A stretch of DNA of 64,000 bases, from contig NZ_JAHLLW010000005.1 of assembly GCF_019426345.1 (NCBI RefSeq), forward strand, positions 167,447 through 231,446, written 5' to 3'. The notes under the pieces are model-generated. The model searched no databases. It saw only the letters and a program-made list of their open reading frames with translations, and was not told the DNA's origin. A program made the position numbers and the translations under genes. The stretch's first letter is position 1. Every line of letters begins with the position of its first letter. Of the stretch, positions 44,619 to 52,757 are shown in pieces. Source of the stretch: Marinomonas lutimaris (GTDB lineage Bacteria > Pseudomonadota > Gammaproteobacteria > Pseudomonadales > Marinomonadaceae).

Positions 44619-45608
44619 ATGCAAAACTACGATCAATATCACGCCATAGTTTCATTGAATAACCCTTTTGCTGACTTCGAAAGCATTCAAGCCGCTATTG
44701 ATGCCGCGCCTGCGGACAGCTCGACCTATCGAATTTATATTGATCAAGGATGTTATCAAGAACGCATTTGTATCCAACGTGCAAATATCGAAATTTTTGG
44801 TGATGGAGCAGAAAACACCCTTATTTGTGCAGAAGTATGTGCGAGCATGTTGGAAAATAGCGGGCAACTAATTAGTACCCTAAACAGTCGAGTGGTTGAA
44901 GTAGATGCTACCAATGTGACACTAAAGCACTTATCTATCATCAACCAATGGGATTATATAAAAAACGCCAACAAACCAACTGACGACCCCACAAGACTTC
45001 AGCATAAACAAGCGGTAGCTCTACTGCTTAATAGCAATAGCGACAATGTTCGATTAGAACATGTGCACTTAGAAAGTTACCAAGATACCTTTTGCACCCA
45101 AGGTGGTCGAAGTCACCTAAAACACTGCAAAATCATGGGCAATGTCGATTTTGTATTTGGTTGTGGGAATGCTTTACTAGAGGATTGCGATATTGTCTGT
45201 CGCGCTTGGCCGAGCCAAACACCAGTGTGGGGCTATATCGCGGCGCCCAGCACCTCGATTGATCAAGATGATGGGCTTACATTTCTGCGTTGTCGCGTAA
45301 TCCGAGAAAACGACCAAGTGCCAAAACACAGCTACGCTCTAGGTCGTCCTTGGCACCCAACCACACAGTTTCCCGACGGACGTTACGCCGATCCAAATGC
45401 CATCGGCAAAGCCGTTTTTATCGAATGCTACCTTGATGACCATATCTACGGCTGGGACAGCATGCAAGGCCTAGCGCCAGATGGTTCAAAACGCAGTTTT
45501 GAACCAGATAAAGACGCGAGATTTGTAGAATGGAATAACCATGGCCCCGGAGCGAACCAAAACCTAGGTCGTCAAAAGCCCGATCACACCAAACCAAATC
45601 ACCTGTAG
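44619..45608 (+). CDS. Cytoplasmic-type pectin methylesterase (CE8)
   Basis: This 329-residue CE8 domain has Q131, D156, D177, R243 and W245 in the catalytic positions and is a paralogue of the domain at 2726-5323, sharing LGRPWHPTT and DDHIYGWD. It has no signal peptide, so it should act in the cytoplasm on methylated oligogalacturonides imported by TogMNAB before Ogl attack. The last 12 or so residues are low-complexity, and the stop codon TAG is the first GTAG head of the repeat array at 45605, so the 3' end appears to be remodelled by the repeat. Confidence 0.88.
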   Translation: MQNYDQYHAIVSLNNPFADFESIQAAIDAAPADSSTYRIYIDQGCYQERICIQRANIEIFGDGAENTLICAEVCASMLENSGQLISTLNSRVVEVDATNVTLKHLSIINQWDYIKNANKPTDDPTRLQHKQAVALLLNSNSDNVRLEHVHLESYQDTFCTQGGRSHLKHCKIMGNVDFVFGCGNALLEDCDIVCRAWPSQTPVWGYIAAPSTSIDQDDGLTFLRCRVIRENDQVPKHSYALGRPWHPTTQFPDGRYADPNAIGKAVFIECYLDDHIYGWDSMQGLAPDGSKRSFEPDKDARFVEWNNHGPGANQNLGRQKPDHTKPNHL

Positions 45609-46878
45609 GTCGGCCTTTAGGCCGTCAAAAAACGAATCACCCCAAGCCCACCCAAATGTAGGTCGGCCTTTAGGCCGTCAAAAAGCATCCAGCCTTTACA
45701 AAACTTCCTTGACGCGCTAAAGCACGACCTACAAAAAACCAATCCTCTGTAGGTCGGCCTTTAGGCCGTCAAAAAGCATCCAGCCTTTACAAAACTTCCT
45801 TGACGCGCTAAAGCACGACCTACAAAAAACCAATCCTCTGTAGGTCGGCCTTTAGGCCGTCAAAAAGCATCCAGCCTTTACAAAACTTCCTTGACGCGCT
45901 AAAGCACGACCTACAAAAAACCAATCCTCTGTAGGTCGGCCTTTAGGCCGTCAAAAAGCATCCAGCCTTTACAAAACTTCCTTGACGCGCTAAAGCACGA
46001 CCTACAAAAAACCAATCCTCTGTAGGTCGGCCTTTAGGCCGTCAAAAAGCATCCAGCCTTTACAAAACTTCCTTGACGCGCTAAAGCACGACCTACAAAA
46101 AACCAATCCTCTGTAGGTCGGCCTTTAGGCCGTCAAAAAGCATCCAGCCTTTACAAAACTTCCTTGACGCGCTAAAGCACGACCTACAAAAAACCAATCC
46201 TCTGTAGGTCGGCCTTTAGGCCGTCAAAAAGCATCCAGCCTTTACAAAACTTCCTTGACGCGCTAAAGCACGACCTACAAAAAACCAATCCTCTGTAGGT
46301 CGGCCTTTAGGCCGTCAAAAAGCATCCAGCCTTTACAAAACTTCCTTGACGCGCTAAAGCACGACCTACAAAAAACCAATCCTCTGTAGGTCGGCCTTTA
46401 GGCCGTCAAAAAGCATCCTGCCCTTACAAAACTTCCTTGACGCGCTAAAGCACGACCTACAAAAAACCAATCCTCTGTAGGTCGGCCTTTAGGCCGTCAA
46501 ACAGCATCCTGCCCTTACAAAACTTCCTTGACGCGCTACAGCACGAACTACAAAAAACAATAACACTAAATCACCCGTAGGTCGGCCTTTAGGCCGTCAA
46601 AAAGCATCCTGCCCTTACAAAACTTCCTTGACGCGCTAAAGCACGACCTACAAAAAACAATAACACTAAATCACCCGTAGGTCGGCCTTTAGGCCGTCAA
46701 AAAGCATCCAGCCTTTACAAAACTTCCTTGACGCGCTAAAGCACGACCTACAAAAAACAATAACACTAACTCACCCGTAGGTCGGCCTTTAGGCCTTCAA
46801 AAAGCATCCAGCCTTTACAAAACTTCCTTGACGCGCTAAAGCACGACCTACACAAATCGTGAATCACGACCTACAAAA
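45605..46878. repeat. Tandem BIME-like array A, 91- then 100-bp period, 14 heads
   Basis: Heads GTAGGTCGGCCTTTAGGCCG occur at 45605, 45658, then every 91 bases from 45658 to 46477, then every 100 bases at 46577, 46677 and 46777. Each unit also ends with the inverted relative of the head, CGCGCTAAAGCACGACCTAC. One unit is thus two opposed GTAG-headed hairpins, the build of a BIME. Most 91-bp units are identical, implying recent amplification. The array fills the whole space between the pectin methylesterase and yjbH. Spacers are conserved, so it is not a CRISPR. Confidence 0.95.
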
Positions 46879-46889
46879 CATATAAATTA

Positions 46890-49103
46890 TCAATTCTGGT
46901 TAGGGCGTTGATACCAAGGCGACACCATATCCGTAATGTCATATAAACTGTTCCGCTTTCCTAGCATTTGACCGCCATCCCTAGTAATAGGCTGCCAATT
47001 GAAGTTACCTCGGCTAGTGGTAGGTTTATAAGATAATGCGTCAAACGGGATAGACAAATAAAATCCTTTGGTAAAACTACCTTCACCAAACTCTTCTGCT
47101 GACATGTTGGTTCGGCTGGCGTAAGCGCCCACAATTATGCCGCTCTTATATTGTTTTGAAAAATCCAATCTTGCGCCAACATCCGCAGCCAAGAACTTAC
47201 CCATGTCTACACGGAACATAGTGTCTTCTAAAAAAGACCATTGTGGTTGGTAGTAAAGTGATACATGCCCCGTAGTTCCTCTGGCAAGTACCTTTGCATC
47301 GCTACCATAGTCGTTATCATTCTGGAATATGCCAAATACAGAGTCCGGGTCGCGTTGTGCAATGGCATTTACATCCGCACCAATTGCCCAGTTCGAGTTC
47401 GGTTGGCGATACAGTACTTCAGTACCAAAACCTGCAAACATGGTTTCAAGGTAACCACCATAAATTTGCTGGTACCAGTTTTGGCCATATTTCTGGAACC
47501 AAGTCAGTTGCAGGTTGCTCATATTTGCATCATTGTTACTAACATAGGCACGAACTAGTGTTCGTACACGATAGTTAGAAGTGTCATCAGAAGCGACATC
47601 GAAATTCAACTTGTCGTAGTTATCGACTAAGTTCATTGAAACGGCACCTGATAATTGCAGATTGTCAGTAAGCCAATAAGAGGCACCACCATCTACACTT
47701 AAGCTGTATATGTAAAAGTTTTCAGGGCCACCAAAAGATTGAGTTAGGTGCGGATTAAAACCATAATCTAAAGGCTCAAAATTTTCATACAAAGGATCGC
47801 CAGCAATTTTCTCTGGAGGTAGATCGATAAGAGCATCTTTAATGGAAGGGTTTAAATATTCGACGTTTGCTATGTCTCTATAGCCTTGAGCGGAAATTTC
47901 TGTCGATTTAACCGGAAGGTTTTTTGACTCTTCGATGATTTTGTAAGACTGGACGTCGGTTGGTAGATGGTTTACTAATACGGCAGCTGCTCGTTCTGCG
48001 GCAACATCGCGATCACGATATTTACTGTTTTGTTTTGAAACAATAGCAATTGTATCACCTTGCTGATATATCATTTCAGATTGATACCCAGCAACGTCGT
48101 TTAGTTCTGTATCTAGTTGTTTCCAATCAACTTTATCAAGGCTTAAAGCTTGATTTGTTCCTAGTGCTGGAATAGGGTCGTCAATCCAAGGTGTTTTGAT
48201 AGTGTCAAAGTTGGTGGTAAAAGTAAAACCAAGAACCGCAGTCGTGCCACGTTCGTAACTTAAGCGGATATCGAAACCATCGTTTATGGCATAAACGGCA
48301 CCCACGTTCCACGGTGTTTTAGGTGTCATGTCTACACTCCCGCTGGTAACAGGGCGATCTTGGCTATAGTTATTGCCATCGTATTCAATTTTTAAGCGTA
48401 ATGGCTCATAAGGTGTTTGATATTCAATACCACCAAATATTGAGGATGGGCCTGTAAACCATCGTTGATAATCGACAGAGCCGCCGTTACCTTGGGTGTC
48501 TGAAATACGGTCACAGAAACGATTAGCGGCACTACAAAGAGGATTGCTAATATTGCCTCGTGTTCCGAAATAACCCCAGCCTAAACCTAAGGTGAAATCA
48601 AATTGACCATAACCATCGGTTGAAAGGCGTTTTGTTGCCGCAATAAACTCACCATCAAACAGTCCTGTACCACCAAGATCTCTTAGACCAACGGAAACTT
48701 CAGGCAGCCAATGGCTTTCTTCTAGTAACCTTAGTTTGGCATCTACGCCTTTGTCGGCTAGTTTTGTATCACCACTAAAGTTTTCATCATTGCTATATAG
48801 CAGGTCTTCTACTTGGGTGTAGCGAATGGTGGTTTCTAACCAAGGCATTAGTTGTAATGATACAGTGTAGAAATTGTATTCACTACTCTGACTGTAACCA
48901 AAACTAAATGCACCGTCTTCCGCCATGCGGCCAGAAGGCATTTGCATTAGACCAACACCACCAAGGTCACCTTGAGACGGTTTGAATTGAGGGCCTTGAA
49001 ATGGTGCCGCAAAGTAACCAGCTTCTTCTGCGTAGGTAGGTGCGATCAATATGAGGTTTGAGCAAACAATTAGAGATGAAAAAGAAGAGCGTTTAAACGG
49101 CAT
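46890..49103 (-). CDS. yjbH: YjbH-type outer membrane exopolysaccharide protein
   Basis: YjbH/GfcD-family proteins are large predicted outer-membrane beta-barrels needed for exopolysaccharide production. A signal peptide (about 1-25, ending TYA) is followed by the family start FQGPQFKPSQGDLGGVGLMQMPSGRMAEDGAFSFGYS. Many alternating strands and the C-terminal LSIPFDALSYKPTTSRGNFNWQPITRDGGQML are typical. The 737-residue length fits. Its ATG overlaps the yjbG stop by one base. The 3' end abuts repeat array A. Confidence 0.92.
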   Translation of the reverse strand: MPFKRSSFSSLIVCSNLILIAPTYAEEAGYFAAPFQGPQFKPSQGDLGGVGLMQMPSGRMAEDGAFSFGYSQSSEYNFYTVSLQLMPWLETTIRYTQVEDLLYSNDENFSGDTKLADKGVDAKLRLLEESHWLPEVSVGLRDLGGTGLFDGEFIAATKRLSTDGYGQFDFTLGLGWGYFGTRGNISNPLCSAANRFCDRISDTQGNGGSVDYQRWFTGPSSIFGGIEYQTPYEPLRLKIEYDGNNYSQDRPVTSGSVDMTPKTPWNVGAVYAINDGFDIRLSYERGTTAVLGFTFTTNFDTIKTPWIDDPIPALGTNQALSLDKVDWKQLDTELNDVAGYQSEMIYQQGDTIAIVSKQNSKYRDRDVAAERAAAVLVNHLPTDVQSYKIIEESKNLPVKSTEISAQGYRDIANVEYLNPSIKDALIDLPPEKIAGDPLYENFEPLDYGFNPHLTQSFGGPENFYIYSLSVDGGASYWLTDNLQLSGAVSMNLVDNYDKLNFDVASDDTSNYRVRTLVRAYVSNNDANMSNLQLTWFQKYGQNWYQQIYGGYLETMFAGFGTEVLYRQPNSNWAIGADVNAIAQRDPDSVFGIFQNDNDYGSDAKVLARGTTGHVSLYYQPQWSFLEDTMFRVDMGKFLAADVGARLDFSKQYKSGIIVGAYASRTNMSAEEFGEGSFTKGFYLSIPFDALSYKPTTSRGNFNWQPITRDGGQMLGKRNSLYDITDMVSPWYQRPNQN

Positions 49104-49861
49104 TATGGCTCCAAACGTAAGGCAAGTAGGTGGGCGATATCTGCATTTAAATCGCGATATTTTTCAGAAAGGCCGGTTAAACCGATAAACACCATAGAGC
49201 CAGGGCTTAGGAAGTAGAGTTTCCCTTTCCATTGAATATCGGTAGCTTGATATACATCCTGATTGGCCTGAATGATCCAAGCATTATCATAAGTATAGCG
49301 ATAAGCTTCGAACTGCTCGGCTAAGTAATCTTTCAGATTACTATTTGCTGTTAGCTGAAGTGTTAGAAAGTTTTGATCATCTGCATTAATCAGGAACACA
49401 TGTCGTGGACGCTTGGGTAAAAGTAGCTGATAAGTACCCTTCACCATGGGGTTGTACTTGGGGGTTACTTGAACCTTGGTAAGGTCTGTTTCTATCTTTT
49501 CCCGATATACAAAATGTAATGAACTTAATTGCTTAGCAACATAATTAGATGCTGGTGTATTAATATCCCGCAGTTGTTTTAGTATCGCGTGTTTTTTTTC
49601 ATCTATTTGTCGCTGCTTGTTTGGATCTATTAATGCAATGCCAAGAGAATAAGGTTGATAGTCTAATTGTGCATAGGCGTCTGTTAATACCTGCGATAAG
49701 CGTATTTCTTGAGGGTATGATAGTGTTACAGGTTGCGGATACGATAGCATTTTCTGTTTTTGTAAAAGAACAATGTTAGTGGCTTCGGCCATCGCATTAG
49801 ATGATATGAAACTGATTAAAACGTAACAGCTGATAATAATTGTTTGTAACAACCGTGTCAT
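49103..49861 (-). CDS. yjbG: YjbG/GfcC-type periplasmic exopolysaccharide protein
   Basis: The protein resembles the YjbG/GfcC family (capsule biosynthesis, periplasmic). A signal peptide covers about 1-25 (IIISCYVLISFISSNAMA). The central part contains LSYPQEIRLSQVLTDAYAQLDYQP, and the C-terminal part has YFLSPGSMVFIGLTGL, a loop typical of the family. The 252-residue length is normal. Start and stop overlap with yjbF (ATGA) and yjbH, so all three are translated together. Confidence 0.88.
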   Translation of the reverse strand: MTRLLQTIIISCYVLISFISSNAMAEATNIVLLQKQKMLSYPQPVTLSYPQEIRLSQVLTDAYAQLDYQPYSLGIALIDPNKQRQIDEKKHAILKQLRDINTPASNYVAKQLSSLHFVYREKIETDLTKVQVTPKYNPMVKGTYQLLLPKRPRHVFLINADDQNFLTLQLTANSNLKDYLAEQFEAYRYTYDNAWIIQANQDVYQATDIQWKGKLYFLSPGSMVFIGLTGLSEKYRDLNADIAHLLALRLEP

Positions 49862-50580
49862 GACTCCGAATCCTTAGTGTTTGAAGATAGGCTGCTATTT
49901 GGAAGAGGCTCGATAAAAGGTTTCACCATCAGCATTTCAACTCTATCCATTTTGGGCCCTAAATATTGAATGCTTTTGACGACAAATGGTTTTGTCGTAC
50001 TGGTTGCTGGAGCCATCCAGAAATCGTTTATTAACTCGCTATTTAACGATGTAAAACTGACTTTCTCTTGAATGTGCTCTGTCTCTTGCTCCCACCGCTG
50101 AGTTGATATGGTTTCAGTACCAAAAGATAAGCTCTCAACGTTAGCGCTAAAGTTATATCTATAGTCTGGAGACCAATCATAAATAGCTTGCCAAGAATTT
50201 GTCTTACCTGGATAAGGCAAATTGTTGTTAACGGCAAGTAACTCTTCTAGATTGTTAGTGAGGAAGCCTACTGTATGAATAATACGACCATTTTCAGTAA
50301 CGATAGCCCCTTTATCTTCCGTGACCCATGTGAGCCGATAACTACCATTTATGGTGTTTTTTTCTGCTAACGCTAAGATCAGCAGGAGTGGTTTTGCATC
50401 ATTTATGGTGACTAGTGAACTAGCGTACGGGAGAGCGGTTATATATTCTGCAGTAATTTCGTTCCCTTTTTTAGCATCCATATAGATTTGTGCAGAGTCC
50501 ATGATGCTTTTGAAATGTCCGGAGCAGCCAGATAAAAAAAAGACACAGAGTAGAATAGAAAATGAAAAAGCGCGAAGCAT
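49858..50580 (-). CDS. yjbF: YjbF/GfcB-type exopolysaccharide lipoprotein
   Basis: A lipoprotein signal ending in LSGC (Cys19) is followed by a domain of the YjbF/GfcB family, recognised by YITALPYASSLVTIND, RLTWVTEDKGAIVTENGRIIHTVG and the end segment on the polysaccharide-linked beta fold. It is likely anchored in the outer membrane. The 240-residue length is near the family norm. It follows yjbE after a terminator-like hairpin. Confidence 0.9.
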   Translation of the reverse strand: MLRAFSFSILLCVFFLSGCSGHFKSIMDSAQIYMDAKKGNEITAEYITALPYASSLVTINDAKPLLLILALAEKNTINGSYRLTWVTEDKGAIVTENGRIIHTVGFLTNNLEELLAVNNNLPYPGKTNSWQAIYDWSPDYRYNFSANVESLSFGTETISTQRWEQETEHIQEKVSFTSLNSELINDFWMAPATSTTKPFVVKSIQYLGPKMDRVEMLMVKPFIEPLPNSSLSSNTKDSES

Positions 50581-50606
50581 TAGCTGACCAAATAATAGTA
50601 GAATGT

Positions 50607-50644
50607 AAAAAAATCGCCTGATGAGAGATTCAATCAGGCGATTT
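50607..50644 (-). terminator. Terminator/attenuator between yjbE and yjbF
   Basis: AAATCGCCTGAT (50611-50622) and ATCAGGCGATTT (50633-50644) form a 12-bp stem; the minus-strand transcript then has a T-run (complement of 50607-50613). It should end most yjbE transcripts, leaving a fraction to continue into yjbFGH. Confidence 0.85.
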
Positions 50645-50656
50645 CAGTTTTATTGA

Positions 50657-50977
50657 TTACTGAGTGACTGTAGTTGTGCTAACACTAACTGAAGAGTTGT
50701 TGTCGCTTGCAGCAACACCAACAGCAACGCCAACAGCAACAGCTGCAGCCGCAATAGAAGCAGCAGCTAAGCCACCAACTGCAGCACTAGCTGCAACGCC
50801 TGCACCAGCAGCGGCTGCACCTGCACCAGCCGCACCAGCGCCTGCACCTGCCGCACCAGCTCCTGCGCCCGCACCACCAGCACCAGCACCAGTCGCACCA
50901 GCACTACCAGCCGCTTCGCCATATGCTTGGCTAGCTAGGCCAAGTGCTACGATTGTAGCCAAAGTAACAAGTTTCAT
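50657..50977 (-). CDS. yjbE: YjbE-like small exported Gly/Ala-rich protein
   Basis: The 106-residue protein has a signal peptide (about 1-20, ending AYG) and then an almost pure Gly/Ala stretch with GAGA repeats (about 22-65), an Ala/Val-rich hydrophobic segment (about 66-90) and a Ser/Thr/Val tail. YjbE of E. coli has the same build and position before yjbFGH. Its role in exopolysaccharide production is not known in detail. GGAAAT precedes the start. Confidence 0.82.
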   Translation of the reverse strand: MKLVTLATIVALGLASQAYGEAAGSAGATGAGAGGAGAGAGAAGAGAGAAGAGAAAAGAGVAASAAVGGLAAASIAAAAVAVGVAVGVAASDNNSSVSVSTTTVTQ

Positions 50978-51332
50978 AATATTTCCTTATCATTAAACAT
51001 CGATGTTTGAAGAATACACTTCACAGATGATTTTAGATCAAGATTTATGACAATGTAAGCGCTATGAGCAGGCTATTCGTTAATTTTTTGATCAATTCTA
51101 ACCTTTTTACCATTAAGTCCGACTTTAAGTGCTGGCGAAATGTACGCTAAGCGGACAAATACCAATAATGAACAATGTTTAAAAAATGCCGCGCTTTGTG
51201 AAAGCATTGAGTAAGCAGCCTTTATTTTTGCTGTGTTTTGGGACATTATGTGCGGAATCTTAATAATAGTCAGATAGGAAGCATGCTCATGAAAGCGTTA
51301 TCTCTATCAATACAAGGAACTGTGACCTATTA
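50978..51332. other. Divergent yjbE / wzi-like intergenic region
   Basis: No gene is seen in these 355 bases, which must hold the promoters of both polysaccharide units. The only clear structure is a perfect 14-bp palindrome AAACATCGATGTTT at 50995-51008, close to the yjbE start. Promoter hexamers were not convincing. Confidence 0.45.
50995..51008. promoter_or_regulatory. Perfect 14-bp palindrome upstream of yjbE
   Basis: AAACATCGATGTTT lies 18 bases before the yjbE start codon, in the leader or promoter. A dimeric regulator could bind it; the regulator is unknown. Confidence 0.3.
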
Positions 51333-52670
51333 ATGTTCTCTTCTAACGTAAAAAAAAAACCGATTCTATATTTTCCAAAACTCAGTTTTCTTAGTTGCTG
51401 TTGCTCTAATAAACTGGTTCATAACGTTTTATTGGTGCCGTTTCTAGGTTGCACTTCTGCTATTGTAGCCGCGTCGCCTTGGCTGGAAGCCAATGATCCA
51501 TTTTTGCGCTCGTCCTTATTGCTATTGTCTGATTCTGGTCAGATTTCTTCACCTGTTAATCATTACCCCATGCGTTGGTCTTTATTTGGTGACGATTTAA
51601 CCTACACAGACCGAGAAATTGATACTGTATTATTAGCTAATCAAGAACTGCTTTATACGTTGAACTCAGCCAAATTGAATCGCGGTAATAGATTGTTCAA
51701 GGTGCTAAATGGTTCTAATCCAGCAGTACCTTCGGGCTTTGGTCAGTTTAACGAAGATGAAAAGGGCGTTTATACCAGTGTTGAGCATTTAGGAAATTCA
51801 TTTTCTTACCGTTTAACGGCTGGTTACAGCGAATACCAAGACGATACCACTTTAAACCTAGACAATAGCTACCTTGCTTATAGTTCTGGTGCTTGGCTTT
51901 GGTCTATTGGGAATGTTGATCGCTGGTGGGGGCAAGGTTGGCAGCACAATCTAATTTTAGGCTCGTACGCTAAAGCGGCGCCAGATGTAAGTGTTAGCTA
52001 TATTGGCGAGAACAATATTTTGGGCGTTTGGAGTGTTGAAAGTATATTGGCTCAACCCGCTCGTTCCGATTACGACTACCACAGCGCAACGCGCTTAGTA
52101 TCAAAACCTTTTTCCCTTTTTGAGTACGGTGTTACTTATCAAACATGGTTTGCAGGTGAGGATTCCATTCAAAACGACAAACAATTAGCACTTGATGCAA
52201 AACTAACGTTACCTAGTATTGCAAGTTTGTATCACAGTGTTTATGCGGAAGCGGCTTCTACTTCTAACCAAACCGAGTTGGGCGCTTGGTTGATGGGTTG
52301 GACAGGGAGTTTTCCGCTAGGGGAAAACATTGCTCGAATTGTATTGGAATCTCAACAATCTACCGATGCTCATGATACAACCCAATGGGAATCAGGAAAT
52401 TATCCTTCTGTAACCGATGGTGTAGCTAATACAACTTATATGCTGGACGACAGTGTTTCAGTTGCCTTGTATTTACAGCTTAAAAACGATCATCAAATCG
52501 GTATAAGTTATCAGAACTCAACACTTGATGATGAAAAAATTAAGACCAGTCAATTAACGTATAATTTACCCGCTTTAGCGGGAATGGTGCGTGTAGGGGC
52601 GAGTCGCCAGCAAGTACAGAATAGTGATAGTCAAACGAATATATGGGCAGGCTATGAATTTCGTTTTTAA
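51333..52670 (+). CDS. Wzi-family capsule assembly outer membrane protein
   Basis: Wzi is an outer-membrane beta-barrel that anchors capsule polysaccharide. The 445-residue protein has a long N-terminal region with a hydrophobic signal segment at about 33-48 (VLLVPFLGCTSAIVAA) and family sequences such as SPWLEANDPFLRSSLLLLSDSG and DRWWGQGWQHNLILGSYA. The end YEFRF is a typical barrel C terminus with terminal Phe. The signal is unusually far from the chosen start, so a later start cannot be excluded. Confidence 0.85.
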   Translation: MFSSNVKKKPILYFPKLSFLSCCCSNKLVHNVLLVPFLGCTSAIVAASPWLEANDPFLRSSLLLLSDSGQISSPVNHYPMRWSLFGDDLTYTDREIDTVLLANQELLYTLNSAKLNRGNRLFKVLNGSNPAVPSGFGQFNEDEKGVYTSVEHLGNSFSYRLTAGYSEYQDDTTLNLDNSYLAYSSGAWLWSIGNVDRWWGQGWQHNLILGSYAKAAPDVSVSYIGENNILGVWSVESILAQPARSDYDYHSATRLVSKPFSLFEYGVTYQTWFAGEDSIQNDKQLALDAKLTLPSIASLYHSVYAEAASTSNQTELGAWLMGWTGSFPLGENIARIVLESQQSTDAHDTTQWESGNYPSVTDGVANTTYMLDDSVSVALYLQLKNDHQIGISYQNSTLDDEKIKTSQLTYNLPALAGMVRVGASRQQVQNSDSQTNIWAGYEFRF

Positions 52671-52757
52671 GTAAAACTCATAAATCCAGCACTTGAATAG
52701 CTAATATTAAAAATAGCTAATCTAAAATTTTTATAGAACCTAAATAGACCACATAGT

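Noticed and set aside
45605..46878. CRISPR array
   Set aside because: The sequences between palindromes are identical from unit to unit, so there are no variable spacers, and no cas genes are present.
50664..50996. Plus-strand Ala/Pro-rich frame opposite yjbE
   Set aside because: It mirrors the GC-rich Gly/Ala codons of yjbE; no start signal and no independent support.
51271..51300. JUMPstart/ops-like element before the polysaccharide genes
   Set aside because: AGGAAGCATGCTCATGAAA only loosely resembles the ops core GGCGGTAGC and lacks the wider JUMPstart sequence.
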